DNA from: JAABRB01 sp963735025
GTDB taxonomy: Bacteria; Pseudomonadota; Gammaproteobacteria; Burkholderiales; SG8-39
Direction of reading: 5' to 3'
DNA: 64,000 nt
Assembly (NCBI GenBank): GCA_963735025.1
Contig: CAVTJG010000009.1
Location: 2,225,282 to 2,289,281, forward strand
Shown here piece by piece: positions 52,435-59,683 of the stretch. The notes under the pieces are model-generated. The model searched no databases, was not told where the DNA came from, and worked only from the letters and a program-made list of their open reading frames with translations. A program made the translations under genes and the position numbers. How positions within the stretch are numbered: the first letter of the stretch is position 1; each line of letters begins with the position of its first letter.

Positions 52435-53741
52435 TAGCAGGGTGTTGAAAAACCACCCGAACTGGGATTGTGATGCACTGTCATAGTGGCAGCGTCGTTG
52501 AAGAGAGAATAAGTATGCGCGGCCAAGTTGATTCCCAAGGTGGTTTGTTCAGTTACTTCTCGGTCGAGGAGCGGATCGCGGCTGATCATCCGCTGCGTCG
52601 GGTGAAGGCGCAAGCCGATGCGGTGCTGTCCTCGATGAATGCGGACTTCGATGCGATGTACGCTGCAGTGGGTCGACCGTCGGTGGCCCCGGAGCGGTTG
52701 CTCAAGAGCACGCTGCTGATTGCGCTTTACTCGGTGCGCTCGGATCGGCTGTTCTGCGAGATGCTTGACTACAACATGCTGTTCCGGTGGTTTTTGGACA
52801 TGGGGCTGGAGGAGCGCTCGTTTGATCACTCGACATTCTCCAAGAACCGCGAGCGCCTGATCGAGCACGACATCGCCAAGGGCTTCTTCGCCGGGGCGGT
52901 CAATCAGGCCAAGGCACAGCAGCTGCTCTCCGACGAGCACTTCACGGTCGATGGGACGCTCATCGAGTCGTGGGCGTCGTTCAAGAGCCTGAAGCGAAAG
53001 GACGGCACCCCGCCGAAGTCGGGCTCGGACGGCACGGGAATGGTCGACTTCAAGGGCGAGAAGCGGACCAACGCCACGCATGAGTCGAGCACCGACCCAG
53101 AGGCCAAGCTCATGAGAAAGGGCAATGGCCAGCCCGCCAAGCTCAGCTTCGGGGCGCACGCGCTCATGGAGAACCGCAGCGGGCTTCTGATCGATGTGCG
53201 GATCACCGATTCGACGTTGTTCGAACCCAAGGCGGCAGCACCGATGCTGGATCGGCGCCGCCAGGCGCGCCGAGGCCTGCGGACACTGGGTGGCGACAAG
53301 GGCTACTACAACAAGGGCTTCGTGGCCTGGCTCCGGGGTCGCAACATCTCGCCGCACCTGGCAAGAATCGACGGGCGAAACGCCCCGGGGTTGGATGAGC
53401 GAACCACGCGTCACGAGAGCTACGCCATCAGCCAGAGGAAGCGAAAGCGCATCGAGGAGATCTTCGGCTGGATGAAGACAGTCGGTGGTCTCAGAAAGAG
53501 TCGCTTCGTTGGGATTGAGAAGACGCAACTCGCTGCCTACATGGTGGGCGCCGCCTACAACCTGCTCAGGATGGCACGAATGCAGCCGAACACGGGATAG
53601 GTGCGTCCGAAGCAGACGAATCGAGCGGAAATCAACCATGAAAGCCCACGAAGAGATCGGGACATCGACCAGACTCCGCTCGCGGAGCTCGACGAATGCA
53701 CCAATACGCTGCGTCACGAGCCATTCTTCAACGGCCTGCTA
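52435..53741 (+). mobile_element. IS5-family insertion sequence
   Basis: About 1.3 kb. Inverted ends tagcagggtgttgaaaaa (52435) and, complemented, ttcttcaacggcctgcta (53741), 14 of 18 matching. A CTAG/TTAG-like target is seen at the ends. Only 15 bp separate it from the IS66 right end. Confidence 0.8.
52515..53600 (+). CDS. IS5-family transposase
   Basis: 361 aa from ATG 52515 (MRGQVDSQGG). DUF772 N-terminus (FSYFSVEERIAADHPLRRV, RLLKSTLLIALYSVRSDRL), then the DDE core: HFTVDGTLIESW (first D), LGGDKGYYNKGF (second D) and RKRIEEIFGWMKTVGGLRK (E). Complete. Confidence 0.95.
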   Translation: MRGQVDSQGGLFSYFSVEERIAADHPLRRVKAQADAVLSSMNADFDAMYAAVGRPSVAPERLLKSTLLIALYSVRSDRLFCEMLDYNMLFRWFLDMGLEERSFDHSTFSKNRERLIEHDIAKGFFAGAVNQAKAQQLLSDEHFTVDGTLIESWASFKSLKRKDGTPPKSGSDGTGMVDFKGEKRTNATHESSTDPEAKLMRKGNGQPAKLSFGAHALMENRSGLLIDVRITDSTLFEPKAAAPMLDRRRQARRGLRTLGGDKGYYNKGFVAWLRGRNISPHLARIDGRNAPGLDERTTRHESYAISQRKRKRIEEIFGWMKTVGGLRKSRFVGIEKTQLAAYMVGAAYNLLRMARMQPNTG

Positions 53742-53774
53742 GCCGTGTACAAATGAGGCTCGAGTGAGGCGTCA

Positions 53775-54050
53775 ATGATCGATCTAAAGCTGCTCGCTAC
53801 CGTATTTGGCACAGTCTTCCTCGCAGAGCTCGGCGACAAGACTCAACTTGCAACCATGCTCTTTGCCTCGCGTGAAGGCGCCAGTCTGGTGACGGTCTTT
53901 GTCGCAGCGTCGCTCGCGCTCATCACCACGTCCGCAATCGGTGTTGCGGCAGGGGCTGCTGTTTCGACGCTCATTCCGCCCAAGCTGCTCAGCTACATCG
54001 CAGGAGCGGGCTTTGTCCTGGTCGGGGTATGGACCATATGGCGGGCATGA
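53775..54050 (+). CDS. GDT1/UPF0016-type cation transporter, single-repeat
   Basis: 91 aa with three membrane helices. FLAELGDKTQLATMLFA is the E-x-G-D-K/R-T/S signature of the UPF0016/Gdt1 family (Mn2+/Ca2+ transport in eukaryotes; Mn2+ export in some bacteria). Single-repeat members act as dimers. First gene after the IS5 element, followed 10 bp later by an attC-like site, so probably the first cassette. Confidence 0.88.
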   Translation: MIDLKLLATVFGTVFLAELGDKTQLATMLFASREGASLVTVFVAASLALITTSAIGVAAGAAVSTLIPPKLLSYIAGAGFVLVGVWTIWRA

Positions 54051-54060
54051 TCAACCGCAT

Positions 54061-54159
54061 GCCTAACCACGCGCGCGAGCCGGCCGCCGTCAGCGGGCTT
54101 CGCGCTGGCGAGCCCTGGTTGCTGCGCTCCTCGGCGGCGGCTCAGCGCGAGCCTTGGGC
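54061..54159 (+). repeat. attC-like site 1
   Basis: Left box gcctaac at 54061, degenerate right box cttgggc at 54153-54159. In between, gagccggccgcc pairs with ggcggcggctc and gcgcg ends pair with each other. Confidence 0.6.
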
Positions 54160-54221
54160 GTAAGATCGACCGTGGCCTCGCACTGGCCACGTCGCACCAT
54201 TTCCAAACCTGACCGGCGAGA

Positions 54222-54704
54222 ATGATTATGACCTTACTGCGCTACGTCGCTGCTACTGTCGCTGCGGTGTTCCTCTGTGGCACTTCCCTTGCAGCAATCG
54301 CGGTCGAGGGGCTCATTACAATTCCAAGCGCCCATTCGGCGGACACGACGATGGACAGGTTCGAGGCGGCAGCGAAGAAGCGCGGGTTTATGGTGTTCGC
54401 GCGCCTCGATCATGCAGCGGCAGCCGAATCCTCCGGTCTGAAGATGCCGCGTGCCACTGTGATCGTATTCGGGAATCCGCGTCTGGGTACTCCGGTCTTC
54501 ATCAAGACCCCTACGGTCGCGATCGATCTCCCGCTCAAGGCAATGGTCTGGGAAGACGCGAGCGGGAAAGTATTCTTAAGCTACAACTCGGCGGAGTACC
54601 TCTACGGGACAATCTATGTCCGACATGGAGCGGCATACGACAAGGCGGTGGTAGCAAAGGTTGATGGTGTGCTTAGTGCTATCGCGGGTGAAGCGACAAA
54701 ATAG
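54222..54704 (+). CDS. DUF302 domain protein, exported
   Basis: 160 aa. Signal peptide (about 1-25, RYVAATVAAVFLCGTSLAAIA), then the DUF302 domain: AAKKRGFMVFARLDHAAAA and FGNPRLGTPVFIKTPTVAIDLPLKAMVWED. The family is thought to be a small periplasmic ligand-binding fold; function unknown. Cassette gene ending 87 bp before attC 2. Confidence 0.9.
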   Translation: MIMTLLRYVAATVAAVFLCGTSLAAIAVEGLITIPSAHSADTTMDRFEAAAKKRGFMVFARLDHAAAAESSGLKMPRATVIVFGNPRLGTPVFIKTPTVAIDLPLKAMVWEDASGKVFLSYNSAEYLYGTIYVRHGAAYDKAVVAKVDGVLSAIAGEATK

Positions 54705-54791
54705 CCGCGCAAATCGTTGGTCTCGCGTCATGACGAGATGCGGCTTCGTGCGATCGATCACCGGTCTTGCAGCGCGCGAAGCGATCGAGAG

Positions 54792-54872
54792 GCCCAACCA
54801 TCTTATTCAGCGGACCGCTTCGCAGCGTGCTTTCGCTCGCGGTTTTGCGACCGCTGCTCGGTTGCGTTAGGC
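54792..54872 (+). repeat. attC site 2
   Basis: Left box gcccaac (54792-54798), right box gttaggc (54866-54872), exactly complementary at five of seven positions. Inner arms gcggaccgcttcgcagcg and cgctcgcggttttgcg fold together. The next start-like ATG lies 3 nt after the box. Confidence 0.82.
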
Positions 54873-54904
54873 GGCATGAATCGCCACCCACTGTGGGCCG
54901 AAGG

Positions 54905-55318
54905 CTAGGCAGCCGGGGGAGGCTGACCGTCCACTTTTGGACGAGCGGCGTCAATGCAGGCCCATCGTGGTGCACTTGCGGTCCAGATCGCCATCGCAGG
55001 CACCGCCACATCTGGGTCATCGAAAGTGCCGACCCGTACGAAGATCAAGTGCGGCCGCGTCTCCGCCTCGCTGAAAAGTGGCGTTCCGCAAGACGGACAG
55101 AACCTGCGGTGCATCTGATTCCCACTGTCGGCTACGCTCGGGAAGTCGGAGGTCGGACCCGTCACCGTGAAGGTTGCCTTTCGAAAACAAGCGTTGACGG
55201 TGCCGCTGCCAGCTCCAAGATACTGGCACTCACGACACCAACAGACACGCGTAACGATTGGCGACTCTGAACTCCGCCAGCGGACCGAGCCGCACAGGCA
55301 CTTGCCGGTAACAATCAT
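54905..55318 (-). CDS. GFA-family zinc protein, reverse-oriented cassette gene
   Basis: 137 aa from ATG 55318 after ggattggag. GFA fold with four zinc cysteine groups: GKCLCGSVRW, CWCRECQYLG, RRFCPSCGTPLF. Related to glutathione-dependent formaldehyde-activating enzyme, but most relatives lack that activity. It is the only array gene on the minus strand, so it needs its own promoter. Confidence 0.9.
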   Translation of the reverse strand: MIVTGKCLCGSVRWRSSESPIVTRVCWCRECQYLGAGSGTVNACFRKATFTVTGPTSDFPSVADSGNQMHRRFCPSCGTPLFSEAETRPHLIFVRVGTFDDPDVAVPAMAIWTASAPRWACIDAARPKVDGQPPPAA

Positions 55319-55662
55319 GCTTTGCTCCAATCCCGGTGCTGGTCCACGTCGTCATGAAAATGCTACACCCGCGGCACATTCGACACCACTATCGCCAGCG
55401 ACGCCAATGCTCAGCCCCCAATTCCTGGAATATGGTGCGAGCGGGTGAACGCAAACGTTAGGCCCTAAACGAAGTGCCAGCGTTCCAGGCACCATGCATC
55501 TATTGAAAGTGCGACTTCATGCCGACTGTGAGTCCGGAAAGGAAAGATGGCTAAACGACTGGAGTACGCTATCGTCCTCCAAAGGGTGTCGCGGTGAAAT
55601 GCGCTCAATCGAAGGTGTTCTACCGAACTTTCGGCGAAGGAGCGGCTAAACGAGGAGACGAA
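55319..55662. other. Cassette leader region with attC end
   Basis: 344 bp between the GFA gene start and the DUF3185 gene. It contains the right attC box at 55457-55463. The rest encodes no protein I can support; a 23-codon lead-in in frame with DUF3185 begins at 55594 but lacks a Shine-Dalgarno. Confidence 0.55.
55457..55463 (+). repeat. Right core box of attC site 3
   Basis: gttaggc in acgcaaacgttaggcccta. The left box of this attC is not obvious; a degenerate site may start near 55380. Confidence 0.55.
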
Positions 55663-55884
55663 ATGAGTCCGGTCAAGATTGTTGGTGTACTGCTGATCGT
55701 CGCTGGTGTCCTGGGTGTCGTGTTCAGCAGTTTTAGCTTCACAAAGGAAACGCACGAGGCCAAGTTGGGACCGATAGAGCTATCCGTCAAGGAGAAACAG
55801 ACGGTAAACATTCCGATTTGGGGTAGCGTGGGGGCGATAGTGGTTGGTGGTTTGCTCGTGGCTTTTGGAAGCAAGAAGGGTTAG
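55663..55884 (+). CDS. DUF3185 family small membrane protein
   Basis: 73 aa from ATG 55663 after cgaggag. Two membrane helices flank the conserved centre FTKETHEAKLGPIELSVKEK, diagnostic of DUF3185. Function unknown. The stop lies 14 bp before the next attC. Confidence 0.88.
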   Translation: MSPVKIVGVLLIVAGVLGVVFSSFSFTKETHEAKLGPIELSVKEKQTVNIPIWGSVGAIVVGGLLVAFGSKKG

Positions 55885-55898
55885 CTGAACGCGATGCC

Positions 55899-56000
55899 AC
55901 CGAACCATGCGCTCGAGCCGGCCGCCGTCAGCGGGCTTCGCGCGCTTGCGGTGCCCTCGTCGCTATACTATTCGACGGCGGGTCAGCGCGAGCGTCAGGC
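55899..56000 (+). repeat. attC-like site 4
   Basis: Left box accgaac, right box gtcaggc (55994-56000). Its left half cgagccggccgccgtcagcg is the same as in site 1, which suggests a common origin of the two sites. Confidence 0.65.
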
Positions 56001-56040
56001 TTCACGCTCGTAGACCTCAGCAGTGCGCGAGAGAATGCAA

Positions 56041-56604
56041 ATGAAACCTCAAACCGCCACTCACTACAGCGCACCAACCCAGATCCTGCACTGGCTGACG
56101 GCCATCCTGGTTCTGATCGCATTCATCTACGGGCCGGGTGGTTCGGAAGAGCGTGTCTACTCCTCGGTGCGTGACTTCGATCGGCAGTTTCACGAGACAC
56201 TCGGTGTTTCGGTGTTGGTTTTGGCCGTGCTCAGGGTTCTGTGGAGAGCACGCGACCAACGACCGGCACCTCCCGCTGTGGCGCGATGGATGACCTTGAC
56301 CGCTTATGTGGTTCAGTTCGCGCTCTATGTTCTCCTATTTGCGGTACCCATCACGGCTATCACCGGTGCCTGGCTGGAAGGTCACGCGCTAACCTTGCTC
56401 GGTGGCCTTGAGGTTCCGCCTGCGCTGGCCAAGTCGCACGATCTTGGGGCCAAAGTTGCGGAGATTCATACTTGGCTTGGGGATACCATCATTTGGCTGG
56501 TCGGCGCACACGCGGCCGCCGCACTTCTTCATCACTACATTCTGAAAGACGGCGTACTTCGGTCAATGCTTCCGGGACGCAAGGTACCGTCCGGTGAAGC
56601 CTGA
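56041..56604 (+). CDS. Cytochrome b561 family protein
   Basis: 187 aa, four membrane helices. Haem-ligand candidates are His in ILHWLTAI, QFHETLG, EIHTWLG and GAHAAAALLHH, the bacterial b561 (CybB) arrangement. Transfers electrons within the inner membrane, for example from quinol to superoxide in CybB. Start at ATG 56041; upstream in-frame starts add up to six residues. Cassette gene. Confidence 0.93.
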   Translation: MKPQTATHYSAPTQILHWLTAILVLIAFIYGPGGSEERVYSSVRDFDRQFHETLGVSVLVLAVLRVLWRARDQRPAPPAVARWMTLTAYVVQFALYVLLFAVPITAITGAWLEGHALTLLGGLEVPPALAKSHDLGAKVAEIHTWLGDTIIWLVGAHAAAALLHHYILKDGVLRSMLPGRKVPSGEA

Positions 56605-56610
56605 CCCTTC

Positions 56611-56709
56611 GCTCAACCTGACCCGCAACGGCGCGCACCGCCTGGCCCTCATTTCATTCTCCGCCAAGCGCGTCCCGCCGCTGCGGGCCGCTTGGCTAGA
56701 ACGTTAGGC
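56611..56709 (+). repeat. attC site 5
   Basis: Left box gctcaac (56611-56617), right box gttaggc (56703-56709). Inner arms cccgcaacggcg and cgccgctgcggg pair with one mismatch. The next gene starts 11 nt later. Confidence 0.85.
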
Positions 56710-56720
56710 GCTATCCAAGC

Positions 56721-57155
56721 ATGGCAGCGACATCAAACTGGTTTTTCTGGGCGTTATTGTCCGCAGTATTCGCGGCGCTCACGGCCATCTTCGCCAAGAT
56801 CGGGCTCGAAGGCGTGGATTCGGATCTGGCGACGCTGGTTCGTACCGTAGTCATCATGGCTGTGCTCACCGCGTTCGTGCATTTCGCCGGAAAGTGGAGC
56901 AACCCGTTCGAACTTTCCTCAAGAACATGGCTCTTTCTGGTTCTCTCCGGCTTGGCGACAGGCGCCTCATGGGTATGCTACTTCCGAGCCCTGAAGATTG
57001 GCGACGCGTCGAAGGTTGCCCCCGTAGACAAGTTCAGCTTATTGCTCGTTGCGGTGTTCGCGTTTCTCTTTCTCGATGAGCGCCCGTCAGTCAGAGAATG
57101 GGCGGGAATTCTCATGATAGGGGCAGGCGTTCTGGTGCTGGCGTTCAAGAGATGA
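56721..57155 (+). CDS. EamA-type half transporter
   Basis: 144 aa, five membrane helices, one EamA/DMT repeat: FWALLSAVFAALTAIFAKIG, TGASWVCYFRALKIGDASKV, PVDKFSLLLVAVFAFLFLDE. Single-repeat members pair up like small multidrug transporters. This short EamA type is a frequent integron cassette gene. Substrate unknown. Confidence 0.92.
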   Translation: MAATSNWFFWALLSAVFAALTAIFAKIGLEGVDSDLATLVRTVVIMAVLTAFVHFAGKWSNPFELSSRTWLFLVLSGLATGASWVCYFRALKIGDASKVAPVDKFSLLLVAVFAFLFLDERPSVREWAGILMIGAGVLVLAFKR

Positions 57156-57168
57156 GCAAGAATGGCGC

Positions 57169-57231
57169 GCCGAACCAGCCCTTGCAGCGGAAGCGCCGCA
57201 AGAGGCGCCCCGCTGGAGGGCGACGTTGGGC
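57169..57231 (+). repeat. attC site 6
   Basis: Left box gccgaac, right box gttgggc (57225-57231). Inner arms agcggaagcgcc and ggcgccccgct fold back. The next ATG is 3 nt after the box. Confidence 0.8.
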
Positions 57232-57234
57232 AGC

Positions 57235-57504
57235 ATGAAGACTTCCATGAATTTATTGCGAAGCGTTGATGGAGCATTGGGGCGACTGCTCTTGCGATGC
57301 TGCGCCGTAGGTGCCTTTCTCGCCGCCGCGGCTGCCATTGTGTTCGGCACTGTTGTCTTGTTCAGCGGACACATCGTCGGCGTTCTTATATTGTCGGCGG
57401 GGGCTCTCTTCCTCTGGCTCGGACGCCTAGCCTGGCGGGACCGGGCAACCTTGGGTGAGGTTCTGAATCGAGATTTCGAGCGGCCAGGGAAAGGCAAACC
57501 ATAG
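57235..57504 (+). CDS. Small two-helix membrane protein
   Basis: 89 aa. Two membrane helices (CAVGAFLAAAAAIVFGTVVLF and VGVLILSAGALFLWLG) and a charged C-terminus. No family recognised. The start is set by the attC box directly upstream. No attC follows it before the next frame. Confidence 0.72.
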   Translation: MKTSMNLLRSVDGALGRLLLRCCAVGAFLAAAAAIVFGTVVLFSGHIVGVLILSAGALFLWLGRLAWRDRATLGEVLNRDFERPGKGKP

Positions 57505-57548
57505 ACTCATGGCCGCGGAGGCTGTCATAGGGCACAAGCTATGGAAGT

Positions 57549-57848
57549 ATGCGCATGCGTCACATAGATGAACCAACGGTCGCCAGCGTGGGGTGGGGCG
57601 GTGCAGATGGCGGAGAGATGGGGGCCGCGACGATGTCTCACGTGGTCAATGTGGACTCCCGTGAAGGAACGTTGGCCGATTCTGGAAACGTACGACGGTT
57701 CAATGCCGAGATCCATGCTGAATTGGGTGAAGTCCTCGATGGCTCTCGGCCGGTAGATCCACATGAGTTAGTTGTCTTCGACTCGATCGGCACGGCCTGC
57801 CAGGACATCGCAGCAGCAACGCTGGTGTATGGCAAGTTGAAGTCGTAA
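57549..57848 (+). pseudogene. C-terminal fragment of ornithine cyclodeaminase/mu-crystallin
   Basis: 99 aa open frame. VVNVDSREGTLADSG, IHAELGEVLDGSRP and ELVVFDSIGTACQDIAAATL match the last ~75 residues of the family. The dinucleotide-fold core and the active site are missing, so it cannot catalyse. Kept as an open frame with its own attC, so it may be an acquired fragment with some other use. Confidence 0.72.
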
Positions 57849-57857
57849 CCATGATAT

Positions 57858-57940
57858 GCCCTGACCATGGCATGCAAGCGACGGCCTGCAGACTGCGCTG
57901 CGCGTCGGCTTTCGGCCGCGTCTGACGCGCGGTATTGGGC
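57858..57940 (+). repeat. attC-like site 7
   Basis: Degenerate left box near 57858 (gccctgac) and right box attgggc (57934-57940). Inner parts gcgacggcctgcaga/tctgacgcgc pair partly. Weaker than the others. Confidence 0.5.
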
Positions 57941-57959
57941 GTCGTAGTCAGGAACAAAC

Positions 57960-58334
57960 ATGAAAGTTCAAGGCGCAATCGAGTTCACCATCGTCGAACG
58001 TTCGGAGGAACGAGTGGTCTCGGAAATGCCCGTCGGGGATGGAATCAAGAATCCATTCGGAGTCGTACATGCAGGGGCGCTGCTTTGGCTGGCAGACGTC
58101 ACCGCCACGGTGCTTGTTATGGGGCGGAGCGATGCCACTGAGGGAATGAAAGGGTTTCCCCTTGGAATCAGCATCAATGCAAACTTCCTCGGCAACCAAT
58201 CGGACGGCTCATTCAAGGCTGTTTCGTCTTTTGTGAAGCGCGGACGTACCGTCAGCGTTGTCCGAACCGCCGTCTACGGCGCTGGAGAAAAACTCATGGC
58301 AGATGTGACCACGAGCCATGTACTCTCAAAATAG
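57960..58334 (+). CDS. Hotdog-fold thioesterase (PaaI type)
   Basis: 124 aa. KNPFGVVHAGALLWLADVTA contains the N-x-x-G-x-V-H-G/A-G loop and the catalytic Asp of PaaI-like acyl-CoA thioesterases; GISINANFLGNQSDGSFKA forms the outer strand. Cytosolic. Shares a cassette with the next gene, as only 39 bp without an attC separate them. Confidence 0.9.
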   Translation: MKVQGAIEFTIVERSEERVVSEMPVGDGIKNPFGVVHAGALLWLADVTATVLVMGRSDATEGMKGFPLGISINANFLGNQSDGSFKAVSSFVKRGRTVSVVRTAVYGAGEKLMADVTTSHVLSK

Positions 58335-58373
58335 AAGTATCTCAAAGTAGCAGTGTCGGGAAGTGCGATCGTG

Positions 58374-58874
58374 ATGAACCGACTGCTCCTAGTCTGCTTG
58401 GTTTTACTGCTCTCAGCCGCCACGGCGGTCGGTGCTCACGAGTGCCCTCGTACTGCGGTCCGAAAGGCAGCGATTCCTGGATCGCCGAACATCGTGGTCG
58501 TGGCAGAGGGACGTTTCGAGCCGCGGAGCGTGGGGAGCTATAGCCTGCGGGTGTATGCCGAGACGAATCCCCGCTTTCATTATGACGACTTTGTCGGCGG
58601 CATCGTCAGATCACGAGACGGAACGGTGGAGGATGTCAGGTTCTCCGATCTGGATCGCGACGGAGCTCCCGAGATTATCGTCGTCATTCGCTCGGCTGGA
58701 ACCGGAAGTTATCTTTCGGCGGATGCCTTTCGGTTTCGGGCGAGCGCCCTGATCTTGTTGGCGTCGGTTTCAGGTTTGCCGAGTAATGCGGACCCGATCC
58801 GCGCGCTTGAAGCTGAGCTCACAAACCGCACCGAACCACGCGCCACACCGGACGCGGACAAGCCGCGCCGGTGA
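58374..58874 (+). CDS. PliI-like periplasmic lysozyme inhibitor
   Basis: 166 aa from ATG 58374. Signal peptide LLLVCLVLLLSAATAVGAHE. SLRVYAETNPRFHYDDFVGG and RDGTVEDVRFSDLDRDGAPEI match PliI, the inhibitor of invertebrate-type lysozyme; the beta-rich core GAPEIIVVIRSAGTGSYLSA is intact. The last codons lie inside the attC. A host-interaction cassette by family knowledge. Confidence 0.82.
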   Translation: MNRLLLVCLVLLLSAATAVGAHECPRTAVRKAAIPGSPNIVVVAEGRFEPRSVGSYSLRVYAETNPRFHYDDFVGGIVRSRDGTVEDVRFSDLDRDGAPEIIVVIRSAGTGSYLSADAFRFRASALILLASVSGLPSNADPIRALEAELTNRTEPRATPDADKPRR

Positions 58875-58889
58875 GCGCGAGCGTCGGGC
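58830..58889 (+). repeat. attC-like site 8
   Basis: Left box accgaac (58830-58836), right box gtcgggc (58883-58889). Inner arms ccggacgcgg and ccgcgccgg pair, extended by cgcgc/gcgcg. Last site of the array. Confidence 0.7.
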
Positions 58890-59105
58890 GCACGTCGAGG
58901 ACGGCTGAGCCGACGTCGTCATCAGCAACGGCGTCATCAATCCACGTTTGGGGAAGCCCGACGAGAGAAATAGGCGAGGCAGTTTGCCGTTTACGCCGAC
59001 ACGTTTCAGGCGCGCAAGCCCTGACACCAGATGTCAAACCACGTAGCGTCGGTGGCTACCGCGATCGCGGTGCGCCACCGAACGCTGTTGCGGCCGGTCA
59101 GTTTC

Positions 59106-59549
59106 TCAAGGCAGCGTGCTCGGGTTCGATTTGTGGCTCGCGAGTAATCTGGCTTCAGCGGGAACCAGATCCTCGTCCGCAGCGGTCCGGCTTGCGTAGT
59201 CGGGCGCCGAGACGCAACGCGCATCGTCCAGGGATAGCGTGCGAACCTGGATTCCCTCCGAATACGCGGTGTGGAACCGTGCGACTGCGGCCACGAGTCG
59301 CTCAGTAGATACGGTGCCGCAGAAATCGAGCCATACTGTATGGATCAGGATGGGCTTCGCCCACGCCTGCAGCGACGCGAGGTTGGCAAAGGACTTTCCG
59401 GCAGCGACGTAATGGTCGGGGTACACCTTGACGTTGAGCGCCTCCGGGGGGACGTTGCCTTCTGCAAGTCCCGACATGGGAAAGAGGAGAGCGAACCCTC
59501 CGACGACGACGGCTCTGCGGCAAAGTGAAGAGAAGGGACGGGTGTTCAT
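59106..59549 (-). CDS. Exported protein of unknown function
   Basis: 147 aa from ATG 59549 after ccaaaggag. Signal peptide (CRRAVVVGGFALLFPMSGLA). The mature part has LNVKVYPDHYVAAGKSFANL then WLDFCGTVSTERLVAAVARF; two cysteines could pair. Family unknown. Divergent from the LysR gene, which may regulate it. A 216-bp gap to the array holds nothing I recognise. Confidence 0.68.
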   Translation of the reverse strand: MNTRPFSSLCRRAVVVGGFALLFPMSGLAEGNVPPEALNVKVYPDHYVAAGKSFANLASLQAWAKPILIHTVWLDFCGTVSTERLVAAVARFHTAYSEGIQVRTLSLDDARCVSAPDYASRTAADEDLVPAEARLLASHKSNPSTLP

Positions 59550-59683
59550 GTGAGTCTCCTTTGGTTTTCTGAGGATCGGACCGGCGTCGGCCGGGACATC
59601 TGCTCCAACCTGCGCGAGGATTTTTGGTCGGGACGAGATATCGCTCAAACGACCTTTTCTAACGCCTGGCATGAGGTTTGGTA

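Larger units (their letters stand above)
53775..58889 (+). mobile_element. Integron cassette array without an integrase in the window (CALIN-like)
   Basis: Ten short unrelated genes, nearly all on one strand, punctuated by 60-100 bp imperfect palindromes with attC core boxes, several tight against the next start codon. Left boxes GCCTAAC, GCCCAAC, GCTCAAC; right boxes GTTAGGC (three times), GTTGGGC, GTCAGGC, GTCGGGC. Two attC share the segment cgagccggccgccgtcagcg. No IntI gene is present; the attI-proximal side would be left, where the IS5 and IS66 elements sit. Confidence 0.78.
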
